Shown here piece by piece: positions 40,488 through 47,342 of a stretch of DNA of 49,718 nt (its first letter is position 1; each line of letters begins with the position of its first letter). Position numbers and translations under genes: made by a program. The notes under the pieces are model-generated. The model searched no databases. It saw only the letters and a program-made list of their open reading frames with translations, and was not told the DNA's origin. The DNA comes from Candidatus Nomurabacteria bacterium (GTDB taxonomy: Bacteria; Patescibacteriota; Minisyncoccia; Phycocordibacterales; UBA9973), in NCBI GenBank assembly GCA_026395955.1, contig JAPLXR010000005.1, positions 1-49,718 of the forward strand, given 5' to 3'.

Positions 40488-41858
40488 ATGCGAAACAAAT
40501 TTACTTCATATTTATTAATCATATTAGTAATTGTGACAGTAATAAGATTTTATATTATTTTTATTAAAAAAAATCCTGACATAAAGTTGGGATTTTTTTC
40601 TGGCACGAGTGTGATACAAGACGAGTCGGATATAAGAGAGACGAATCAGAAACTAACGGTGGAAATTTTTACTCCTCAAAGTCGGACCTTTGGCTCCCTT
40701 AAGGACCGACCTTTTCCCGTAAAAATTTTAATCACGACCGATTTATTTACTGACTATAAATACGGAGATGAAATTAAATTCTCCGGGATGCTCGAAAAGC
40801 CAGACAATTTTGAAACAGATCAGGGGAAGATTTTTGATTATATAAATTATCTGAAAAAAGATGGGATATATTTCTTGATGAAAAATCCTAAAATAGAAAT
40901 ACTTTCTAGGGGTAATGGAAACTTTTTAAAAAGTATTTTATTTTCTGCGAAAGAAAAGTTTTTAGAAAAGATGAATAGGGCAATACCCGAGCCTGAGTCA
41001 CTCCTAATGGGTGGGCTGATACTCGGAGAGAAGTCTTCTTTCTCTCAAGCTCTTCGCCAAAGCTTCGTGAATACAGGCACGATACATATCGTCGCGCTTT
41101 CTGGATACAATGTCACCATTGTTGCTGAGTGGATTATGAAAATATTTGGTGCTATTTATTTTGTGCCGAAAAATTTTGGAATTGGTATGGGAATATTTTC
41201 TATTGTTCTTTTTGTTTTGATGACGGGAGGAAGTAGTACTGCTATCCGAGCGGGGATTATGGCTGTGCTTGCACTTTATGCGCGCGCGACCGGCAGGAAT
41301 TATGATGCCGGTCGCGCGCTTCTATTCGCTGGAATCATTATGATTTTAATAAATCCATTACTTCTCGTTTATGATGTCTCATTTCAGCTTTCATTCCTCG
41401 CCACTATCGCTGTGATATTTTTATCACCGAAACTCGAAGAATATTTTTACTGGATTAAATGGGCTTGGCTTCGCGATATCGTATGTGTGACTTTTTCTGC
41501 TTATGTTTTCGTCACACCATTTATTCTCTATCAAATGGGTAATCTGTCCGTCATCGCATTACCGGCAAATATTTTAATTTTGCCTTTTATTCCACTTACT
41601 ATGATCCTCGGTTTTATTACAGGGTTCCTTGGTCTCATTTTCTTTTCGCTAGCTATACCATTTGGTTATATTTCATATGCATTTTTGCATTATGAACTCG
41701 GGGCAATAGCCTTCTTCTCAAATCTACCTTTTGCATCTTTCACCATACCAAATTTCCCACTAATTTTAGTAATTTTAATTTATCTATTTTTCTTTTATAA
41801 ACTTTTTTGGAAAAGCATTAAGAAATGGTTGAAAACTAATTTTTTTTCGGCTGCGTAA
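40488..41858 (+). CDS. comEC: ComEC/Rec2 competence protein, membrane part only
   Basis: 456 residues; the inner-membrane DNA channel for uptake. The N-terminal domain (first TM helix at 8-26, then an OB-like DUF4131 region with EIFTPQSRTFGSLKDRPF) is followed by the Competence domain with about eight membrane helices. Motifs include LLMGGLILGEKSSFSQALRQ, GTIHIVALSGYNVTIVAEW and MTGGSSTAIRAGIMA. The metallo-beta-lactamase domain is absent but is encoded separately at 42649. The gene carries a family-2 hairpin (40672-40719), a GC-rich 14-bp hairpin (41282-41319), and a family-1 core that supplies its last codons and stop (41847-41887). Confidence 0.94.
   Translation: MRNKFTSYLLIILVIVTVIRFYIIFIKKNPDIKLGFFSGTSVIQDESDIRETNQKLTVEIFTPQSRTFGSLKDRPFPVKILITTDLFTDYKYGDEIKFSGMLEKPDNFETDQGKIFDYINYLKKDGIYFLMKNPKIEILSRGNGNFLKSILFSAKEKFLEKMNRAIPEPESLLMGGLILGEKSSFSQALRQSFVNTGTIHIVALSGYNVTIVAEWIMKIFGAIYFVPKNFGIGMGIFSIVLFVLMTGGSSTAIRAGIMAVLALYARATGRNYDAGRALLFAGIIMILINPLLLVYDVSFQLSFLATIAVIFLSPKLEEYFYWIKWAWLRDIVCVTFSAYVFVTPFILYQMGNLSVIALPANILILPFIPLTMILGFITGFLGLIFFSLAIPFGYISYAFLHYELGAIAFFSNLPFASFTIPNFPLILVILIYLFFFYKLFWKSIKKWLKTNFFSAA
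40672..40719 (+). repeat. Family-2 hairpin repeat in comEC (48 nt)
   Basis: Gap-free match to the reverse complement of 38587-38634. Three consecutive stem positions differ on both sides (TCG/CGA here, CAA/TTG in recJ) so that pairing is kept. The outer flanks AAATTTTTA/TAAAAATTT extend the inverted repeat with locus-specific sequence. Confidence 0.85.
41282..41319. repeat. In-frame 14-bp perfect GC-rich hairpin in comEC
   Basis: GCGCGCGACCGGCA and its exact complement around a 10-nt loop, encoding residues 265-278 (ARATGRNYDAGRAL). The GC content is far above that of the gene. Confidence 0.8.
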
Positions 41859-41911
41859 CTCGCTCCGCTCAAACAGTCCTCGCTGTCAAAAAAATTGTTT
41901 CCACCCATTTT
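41823..41911 (+). repeat. Family-1 hairpin repeat at the 3' end of comEC
   Basis: The core 41847-41887 matches the recJ copy at 37 of 41 positions. The flanks (41823-41846 and 41888-41911) form an imperfect inverted repeat, roughly 19 of 24. The core contains the comEC stop codon; the 3' arm reaches the stop of the convergent sod gene. Confidence 0.75.
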
Positions 41912-42519
41912 TATTTTTTAGCGTTCAAAAAATTTTTTTCAATTACTTCCCAATTTAGATTTTCAAAAAAAGCTTCTACGTATTTTTTCTTTTCAGAAGT
42001 AGGGTAGTCATATACATATGCATGTTCCCACATATCGATAGCGAGTATCATGTCGCAACCATTGAGCTGACCGAGGTGTTGTTCGTCTACCCAGCTGGCT
42101 AGAAGTTTATCTTCTTTTTTGTCATACCAAAGCACAGCCCAGCCGATACCACGAGTCATAGCAATATTTTTGAATCCCATCATAAATATTTCAAGTGACA
42201 TACAATCGAGATTTATTTTTTTAGCTAGTTCACTTTCAGGATTGAGAGCTTTTGCTCCACCAGAAAGGGAATTGAAATACACTTCATGATTTCGCATACC
42301 ATTGTATTCGAAAGAAAAACGGCGGAAGAGTTCGGCAATGAGATAAGAATTATCTTCACCATTTTTAAACATCCCTTCAGACAAACTACTCATTTTTTCT
42401 ATATTACTATTTACGTTTTTTACATAGCCACTGTAAAGTTTTAAATGTTCTTCGATATTTTTCGCACCGATACCTTTTAATTCACCGATATTAAATTTTT
42501 GTTCTTCAAATTTTGTCAT
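41911..42519 (-). CDS. sod: Fe/Mn-type superoxide dismutase (SodFM)
   Basis: 202 residues; removes superoxide. All four metal ligands are present: His25 (NIEEHLKLYSGYV), His78 (GMRNHEVYF), Asp162 and His166 (IDMWEHAYVYDYP). The second-sphere position that is Gln in E. coli FeSOD is Gly74. The alternative C-terminal Gln position of MnSOD appears to be His148 (VDEQHLGQL). His there is known from a subset of SodFMs including CPR members, and metal preference cannot be read from it. It sits on the opposite strand between the two ComEC parts. Confidence 0.93.
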   Translation of the reverse strand: MTKFEEQKFNIGELKGIGAKNIEEHLKLYSGYVKNVNSNIEKMSSLSEGMFKNGEDNSYLIAELFRRFSFEYNGMRNHEVYFNSLSGGAKALNPESELAKKINLDCMSLEIFMMGFKNIAMTRGIGWAVLWYDKKEDKLLASWVDEQHLGQLNGCDMILAIDMWEHAYVYDYPTSEKKKYVEAFFENLNWEVIEKNFLNAKK

Positions 42520-42532
42520 AATGTTTCATTTC

Positions 42533-42619
42533 GCGAGATAATAATTTTCTCAGGTCCTCGGATCTCGCCTCCGGTCTTAGGACCATCGGCGCCAGACCAT
42601 TTGAAAATTATTATCTCGC
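42533..42619. mobile_element. 87-bp inverted-repeat element flanked by a 7-bp direct repeat (MITE-like)
   Basis: Perfect 17-bp inverted arms (42533-42549 and 42603-42619) enclose a 53-nt GC-rich core with its own hairpin (GGTCCT/AGGACC). TTCATTT occurs directly on both sides (42525-42531 and 42620-42626), as a target-site duplication would. It lies between the sod and metallo-beta-lactamase start codons, in their shared promoter region. Confidence 0.65.
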
Positions 42620-42648
42620 TTCATTTATTAATATGGTAAAATTATAGC

Positions 42649-43497
42649 ATGTTTCGGAAGTATTTTTTAATTATTTTCGTTGCCTTTCTGCTGATATTTA
42701 ATATTTTTCTAATTTATACAGAATATCAAAATAGCCATAGAATGCTGACTTTTGCAGCCTTAGACATAGGTCAAGGGGATGGACTATTTATCGAGTCGCC
42801 GAGCGGTGTACAAATGCTCGTGGACGGTGGGCCGATACATAAGATAATGGCTCCACTAGCAAAAGTAATGCCACTTTACGATAAACATATCGATGCAATT
42901 ATGATTACGAATCCTGATGCGGACCATATCGGTGGCTTTATCGATATTTTGAAAAATTATGATGTGGGCTATATTATCGAGCCGGGGACTTTTAATCCTT
43001 CGAAAACTTATGCGACAGTTGAGCAACTCGTGGCTGAAAAGCATGTGAAGAAAATAATCGCTCGAAGAGGAATGAAATTAAATCTAGGCTCTGGTGCGTA
43101 TGTAAATATTTTATTTCCAGATCGAGATGTTTCTACCTGGACGACGAATGACGGCTCGATAATTGCGCGACTTAGTTATGGAAATAATTCTGTAATGCTG
43201 ACGGGGGATGCGACTCAGTCTACTGAAGGGATTGTGTTAAAAGACAATCCAGCCCGACTTTTAAAATCTGATATTTTAAAAGTCGGGCATCACGGCTCTC
43301 GCACCTCAACTTCTTCCTCATTTGTAAAAGCCGTCGATCCTACATATGCCGTCATATCTGTCGGTAAAGATAATAAATATGGACATCCACATAAAGAAAC
43401 CCTTGATACTTTAAATTCTTTTAATATCAAAACCCTTCGCACCGACTTGCTAGGTACAATAATTTTTAAAGGGGATGGTATTGACTTTAAACTATAA
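42649..43497 (+). CDS. ComEC C-terminal-type metallo-beta-lactamase-fold protein
   Basis: 282 residues. An N-terminal membrane anchor (YFLIIFVAFLLIFNIFLIY) precedes a ComEC/Rec2-type metallo-hydrolase domain: LDIGQGDGLFIESPSG, LVDGG, TNPDADHIGG, LTGDATQSTEG, LKVGHHGSRTSTS and VISVGKDNKYGHPH. In the HxHxDH-equivalent motif the first His is Asn88, whereas Asp90, Asp92 and His93 are kept. It probably degrades the non-transported DNA strand together with the separate membrane ComEC. TAAAAT ends 6 nt before the ATG. A 16-bp perfect hairpin (43252-43288) is read in frame just before LKVGHHG. Confidence 0.9.
   Translation: MFRKYFLIIFVAFLLIFNIFLIYTEYQNSHRMLTFAALDIGQGDGLFIESPSGVQMLVDGGPIHKIMAPLAKVMPLYDKHIDAIMITNPDADHIGGFIDILKNYDVGYIIEPGTFNPSKTYATVEQLVAEKHVKKIIARRGMKLNLGSGAYVNILFPDRDVSTWTTNDGSIIARLSYGNNSVMLTGDATQSTEGIVLKDNPARLLKSDILKVGHHGSRTSTSSSFVKAVDPTYAVISVGKDNKYGHPHKETLDTLNSFNIKTLRTDLLGTIIFKGDGIDFKL
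43252..43288. repeat. In-frame 16-bp perfect hairpin in the ComEC-type hydrolase gene
   Basis: GCCCGACTTTTAAAAT and its exact complement around a 5-nt loop, encoding residues about 202-214 (PARLLKSDILKVG). Confidence 0.85.
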
Positions 43498-43522
43498 TAA
43501 ATGTATTATCCAGTTTAGATAA
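43481..43522 (+). promoter_or_regulatory. Sigma-70 promoter with downstream GTTTAGATAA box
   Basis: TTGACT (43481-43486, inside the end of the upstream gene), 17-bp spacer, TATTAT (43504-43509), three bases, GTTTAGATAA (43513-43522). Confidence 0.75.
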
Positions 43523-43567
43523 ATTCAATAATAAACACGGGCGAATGCTCTTTAAAAACCAAAAAAT

Positions 43568-44413
43568 ATGAAAAAATTATTTATGATGCTTTTAGCATTT
43601 TCATTTTCTTTTAATGTTTCAGTTGCTGCACAAATAAAATCTCTGTATGAGATGCTTGGTAAAGATTTACCTGCTTATGGAACACCAGCCCGTACTGCTA
43701 TGGCGGTAGAGGCTGGAATAACTTCTGGTTATATAGGAAGTTATGATCAAAACCAAAAGATTGCAGAATTTTTGCAGTCTAAAAAGGTTACAGTAAAAAA
43801 TACTGAAATTGAAATGGTAAAAAATTACTGTTTAAAACTTGAAAAAAGTGTAGTTGTTCCTAACGTAAAAGGAGAACAAAATATTAAAAAGTTACTTTCT
43901 ACTAATGTAAAAGAATCTATAGCTAATGCAGAAATAAATTCTATAGATGTTCGTATTAATGTTGATGATTATCAATCTATGCAATGTGACAGTCTTTTAA
44001 TGTTAAGTATTTCTTCTGTTGTTGCAAAAAGAACTTCAGATGAAGAAATACTTAAGGCTGCTGGAAATAAATTTTTTACTGATATTAGTGTAAGGCAAAC
44101 TTTAATATATTTATTAGGTAAACAGCCACATGGTGAAAAGGGGATATTGGCTACGAATAGCAATAGCAATATTTTTTATGTAAAAAAAGTAGATGGAAGT
44201 ATTTATTATATTTCCCTTGGATGGTCTACTGATTATGGTGGATGGTATTTGAATTATCATGATTGGATAACTCCTACTGGCAGTGAATGGGAATATAGAG
44301 GGGACAAGGTTTTTTCTTTTGTCTATAATCCTAAAAATCCGTTAACCTCATTTGAGGATTCGGAAATGCCGAGCAAGAAAAAATTCATAAATTCAATTTT
44401 AGCGAATAAATAA
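43568..44413 (+). CDS. Hypothetical secreted protein
   Basis: 281 residues with a signal peptide (MKKLFMMLLAFSFSFNVSVAA, cleavage near AAQ). The mature part is alpha/beta, with two Cys (YCLKLE, MQCDSL) and a Tyr/Trp-rich C-terminal region (IYYISLGWSTDYGGWYLNYH). No known family. It is expressed from a GTTTAGATAA-class promoter and ends at a strong terminator. A surface or host-interaction role is possible but unsupported by any motif. Confidence 0.72.
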   Translation: MKKLFMMLLAFSFSFNVSVAAQIKSLYEMLGKDLPAYGTPARTAMAVEAGITSGYIGSYDQNQKIAEFLQSKKVTVKNTEIEMVKNYCLKLEKSVVVPNVKGEQNIKKLLSTNVKESIANAEINSIDVRINVDDYQSMQCDSLLMLSISSVVAKRTSDEEILKAAGNKFFTDISVRQTLIYLLGKQPHGEKGILATNSNSNIFYVKKVDGSIYYISLGWSTDYGGWYLNYHDWITPTGSEWEYRGDKVFSFVYNPKNPLTSFEDSEMPSKKKFINSILANK

Positions 44414-44435
44414 GTTTATTATAGATATAAACAAC

Positions 44436-44462
44436 AAAGCCCATCTCAATGAGATGGGCTTT
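44436..44462. terminator. Bidirectional terminator between the secreted-protein gene and rpmB
   Basis: AAAGCCCATCTC/GAGATGGGCTTT around AAT, between convergent genes. Confidence 0.88.
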
Positions 44463-44469
44463 TGAAGTT

Positions 44470-44715
44470 TTATTTAATGATTCCAGCTTTCTTTAATGTT
44501 GCGTATGCTCCATTCTTTGTTAGTGTTCTCATTCCTTGAGTAGAGATTTCTAGATTGAAAGTCTTACCGAGTTCAGGAACAAAAACCTTCTTCTTTTGAA
44601 GATTTGGGTATTTGCGAACCATACCAGTAGGATTGAACTTTGTCGCACGAGTGCGGTTAGAGTATCCTCCTGCCATAATTGAACCTTTTTTAGTTATTGG
44701 ACAGATTTTTGCCAT
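44470..44715 (-). CDS. rpmB: 50S ribosomal protein L28
   Basis: 81 residues; a small-protein component of the large ribosomal subunit. MAKICPITKKGSIMAGGYSN and NRTRATKFNPTGMVRKYPNLQ are typical of L28, including the basic rRNA-binding stretch. The second Cys of the zinc-type L28 is absent. The start is supported by MAKxCxITGKG-like N-termini in the family. Monocistronic. Confidence 0.95.
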   Translation of the reverse strand: MAKICPITKKGSIMAGGYSNRTRATKFNPTGMVRKYPNLQKKKVFVPELGKTFNLEISTQGMRTLTKNGAYATLKKAGIIK

Positions 44716-44775
44716 ATATTTATTGTTTCTATATTTCTATAAAAGTATTTTTATGTTATCATAACAATGTATTAA

Positions 44776-45420
44776 ATGCAACTTATGGACACAACAAACA
44801 CAATTTTTTATATAGTGATCCTAATAATGTCAGTGATTATTCACGAAGTTTCTCATGGTTTTATGGCAGAGAAATTCGGAGATAAAACTGCCCGATTTGC
44901 AGGCAGACTCACACTCAATCCTATTCCTCATCTCGACTTATTTGGTTCTATAATTTTACCAGTGCTTCTGATCATTACTCATGCAGGATTTCTATTTGGT
45001 TGGGCAAAGCCTGTACCATATAATCCAAATAATCTGACTAATCGCAAGTGGGGGACGCTCGCAGTAGCGAGTGCCGGGATAATTGCGAATTTATTTATAG
45101 CAATTATTTTTGGAGCCTTTATTCGTCTCGGAGTTTATCTTGATTATACTAATCCATCTTTCTATTTTATATGTGGGCTTATTTCTTTTGTGAATTTGCT
45201 TCTAGCCTTTTTCAACCTTATGCCTTTTCCGCCTCTTGATGGTTCAAAAATACTTTTTTCATTTTTACCAGCACGCTTCGCTCGTTTTGAAGATATATTA
45301 GAAAGATATTCAATTATTATTTTCTTACTATTTATCTTTTTTATCTGGGACCATATTTTCCCTGGTATCTTTTATATTTACCATTTATTGGTAGGTTCTG
45401 CTCCAGTATTTTTTGGTTAA
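44776..45420 (+). CDS. Site-2-protease-like M50 zinc metallopeptidase
   Basis: A 214-residue membrane peptidase. The HEVSHGF motif (HExxH) lies in the first membrane helix, and the second zinc-ligand motif NLMPFPPLDGSKIL in a later one. Four to five helices in total; no PDZ domain. This is the compact site-2-protease form common in bacteria that lack RseP-type regulation. An alternative start is the Met at 44785. Divergent from rpmB; followed by rpsL. Confidence 0.9.
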   Translation: MQLMDTTNTIFYIVILIMSVIIHEVSHGFMAEKFGDKTARFAGRLTLNPIPHLDLFGSIILPVLLIITHAGFLFGWAKPVPYNPNNLTNRKWGTLAVASAGIIANLFIAIIFGAFIRLGVYLDYTNPSFYFICGLISFVNLLLAFFNLMPFPPLDGSKILFSFLPARFARFEDILERYSIIIFLLFIFFIWDHIFPGIFYIYHLLVGSAPVFFG

Positions 45421-45519
45421 ATATGTTTGCTGATACTCAGCACTTGCATTTTATCTATTAATATATTATATTGTCTGAAGTAGCCGATAGGGCTATTTTA
45501 TTTACTAAATACACATTAA

Positions 45520-45942
45520 ATGCCAACAGTTAACCAATTAATTAAAAAGAACAGAAAAACAACCCGCACAAAGTCAAAGGCGGTTGCTTTAGCTCGTGGA
45601 TTTAACATCTTGAAAAACAAGCCAGTTTTCTACCCAGCTCCTTTCAAAAGAGGTGTTTGTACAAAAGTTACTACAACAACTCCAAAGAAACCTAACTCAG
45701 CTCTCCGTAAGATTGCCCGCGTACGTTTAACAAATGGAATGGAAGTAACAGCTTATATCCCAGGAGAAGGACACAATTTACAAGAACACTCAGTTGTCAT
45801 GCTCCGTGGAGGACGTGTGAAGGACTTGATCGGAGTACGTTACCACATAGTTCGTGGTGTTCTCGATACACAAGGTGTTGAAAAGAGAAGACAAGGACGT
45901 TCATTATACGGAAACAAGAAACCAAAAGCAGCTAAAAAATAA
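45520..45942 (+). CDS. rpsL: 30S ribosomal protein S12
   Basis: 140 residues; decoding-centre protein. [13 protein letters not shown], the streptomycin-site motif [13 protein letters not shown] and [23 protein letters not shown] are all present. It is longer than the E. coli protein (124) because of an insert ([19 protein letters not shown]) after the N-terminus. First gene of the str operon. Confidence 0.98.
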   Translation: MPTVNQLIKKNRKTTRTKSKAVALARGFNILKNKPVFYPAPFKRGVCTKVTTTTPKKPNSALRKIARVRLTNGMEVTAYIPGEGHNLQEHSVVMLRGGRVKDLIGVRYHIVRGVLDTQGVEKRRQGRSLYGNKKPKAAKK

Positions 45943-45952
45943 TTAAACATAT

Positions 45953-46423
45953 ATGCGAAGAAAAGTAACAAATAGAAATATAGTAGAACCAGATTTTCTT
46001 TACAACTCTACAAAGTTGGAAAAGTTTATCAACTACATCATGTGGGATGGTAAAAAAGAAACAGCACGTAAAGTGATGTATGCTGCTTTTGATATAGTCA
46101 AAGAAAAAACTGGTAATCCAAATCCTCTAGAAGTTTTTGATCTTGCTATGAAAAATGCAGGACCACTTACAGAAGTTCGCTCAAAGCGTATCGGAGGTGC
46201 AAACTATCAAGTTCCTCGTGAAGTTTCTCCTGCACGTCGCCTAGCTCTCGCTATGAGATGGATTCGTGATGCTGCTCGTAATAAGAAAGGCCAACCAATG
46301 GCTACAAAGCTCGCAGATGAAATAATCGCAGCTTCAAAAAACGAAGGTTCAGCTATCAAGAAAAGAGAAGATACTCACAAGATGGCAGAATCAAACAAAG
46401 CTTTTGCTCACTTCGCTTGGTAA
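45953..46423 (+). CDS. rpsG: 30S ribosomal protein S7
   Basis: 156 residues; assembles the small-subunit head and binds the 3' domain of 16S rRNA. Typical segments are MRRKVTNRN, KFINYIMWDGKK, RSKRIGGANYQVPREVSPAR and KREDTHKMAESNKAFAHFAW. It lies 10 bp after rpsL. Unlike most str operons, fusA does not follow directly: a terminator and a 2.2-kb set of small genes intervene. Confidence 0.98.
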   Translation: MRRKVTNRNIVEPDFLYNSTKLEKFINYIMWDGKKETARKVMYAAFDIVKEKTGNPNPLEVFDLAMKNAGPLTEVRSKRIGGANYQVPREVSPARRLALAMRWIRDAARNKKGQPMATKLADEIIAASKNEGSAIKKREDTHKMAESNKAFAHFAW

Positions 46424-46435
46424 TACAAATTCTAA

Positions 46436-46457
46436 AGTCCCCGAAAGGGGATTTTTG
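46436..46457 (+). terminator. Terminator after rpsG
   Basis: AGTCCCC-GAAA-GGGG hairpin followed by TTTTT, 13 bp after the stop codon. Confidence 0.85.
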
Positions 46458-46576
46458 TTATATATAATATATTTGACTTTTATTTTACTATATGTTAATC
46501 TTATTTTGAAACACTTAGTGTATAAAATATTTTTAAAAAAGAAAGAATAACTAGAAATCACGCCATGGTTTTTAGA

Positions 46577-46634
46577 ACCCCTGAAGTACAAGACTTCGCT
46601 ACTTTATCGTCTTGTATGGAGGGGGATTTTTTTT
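46577..46634 (+). other. Structured element ending in a T-run (terminator- or attenuator-like)
   Basis: An 8-bp stem TACAAGAC/GTCTTGTA around a 14-nt loop is enclosed by ACCCC/GGGGG, and eight T follow. It lies between rpsG and the promoter of the 46689 gene, where a terminator is already present, so its use is unclear. Confidence 0.5.
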
Positions 46635-46688
46635 GACAATTTAATATATATTTTGTAACTTTAAGTAAATAAACAAATTGTTCTAAAA
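46632..46688 (+). promoter_or_regulatory. Promoter/leader related to those of 47343 and 48328
   Basis: TTTGAC, then TATATTTTGTA and TAAGTAAATAAAC...GTTCTAAAAA in the same order as in 47277-47335; a diverged third copy. Confidence 0.55.
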
Positions 46689-47180
46689 ATGAAAAAATTA
46701 GTTATTATACAGTCTAGTAATCTCGATAAAAAAAGATCTGCTAGATTAGAAAGAGAGCCAGAAGTTTATAGTATAAAAAATATTCAGAATTTAAAAAAAG
46801 AATTAAAAAGACCTTATTTTGAATTGAATAATATAAATCTATACTATGGAGATTTTTTAGGAAATAGAATTGTAGCAAATGTTATTTCCCATGATTGGAA
46901 TATTAAAAAGATTCCAGATATTAGATTAAAATACTTTAATGAATATGTTGATTTTAAAGTAGAGAAGGTAATCAATTTCATTGAAGAAATTAAGAATAAT
47001 TCAGATACTGTCATGTTGGTACTAGATTCTAGTCATGCAACAGAAACAGTTGAAGCTTGTTCTATTAAATTTTTGAATAAAAAATTTAATAGAAAACAAT
47101 TTCAATTAAAAAATGAACAAGCTATAATCTTTGATTTAGAAAAAAATACGTTCAAACATATTGTTCCAAATAATCAATAA
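46689..47180 (+). CDS. Hypothetical protein in the str-operon island
   Basis: A 163-residue basic alpha/beta protein. The N-terminus KLVIIQSSNLDKKRSARLERE looks like a first strand followed by a basic loop. A central VMLVLDSSHATETVEACSIK resembles a strand followed by a polar active-site-like loop, but no family is recognised. No membrane segment. It has its own promoter copy and AT-rich leader. First gene of the island that separates rpsG from fusA. Confidence 0.68.
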   Translation: MKKLVIIQSSNLDKKRSARLEREPEVYSIKNIQNLKKELKRPYFELNNINLYYGDFLGNRIVANVISHDWNIKKIPDIRLKYFNEYVDFKVEKVINFIEEIKNNSDTVMLVLDSSHATETVEACSIKFLNKKFNRKQFQLKNEQAIIFDLEKNTFKHIVPNNQ

Positions 47181-47237
47181 TACTTTTATTGGCTTAGTTG
47201 GGTGTCATGGCCCGTTGTTTAGTTTGTGATTAAGCCG

Positions 47238-47276
47238 AAATCCCTCATCAGAGTATTCTGTTTGAGGGATTTTTTA
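47238..47276 (+). terminator. Terminator after 46689-47180
   Basis: TCCCTCA/TGAGGGA stem with inner CAGA/TCTG, followed by a T-run. A further stem, GGCTTA/TAAGCC, lies just upstream (47191-47236). Confidence 0.75.
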
Positions 47277-47335
47277 TTTGACTTATATAGCTATATTTTG
47301 TATTGTTTAGGTAAATATAAACAGTTCTAAAAAAT
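47277..47335 (+). promoter_or_regulatory. Duplicated promoter/leader block, copy at 47343 gene
   Basis: 59 bp, about 88 percent identical to 48259-48317. It contains TTGACT (47278-47283), a 17-bp spacer, TATTGT and GTTTAGGTAA, then the shared AACAGTTCTAAAAAA leader. Confidence 0.72.
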
Positions 47336-47342
47336 AAATAGA

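Noticed and set aside
47296..47310. Bacteroidota-style -7 motif (TAnnTTTG) in the island promoters
   Set aside because: TATATTTTG has the wrong spacing to TTTG at -33, while TTGACT-N17-TATTGT fits a normal sigma-70 promoter.
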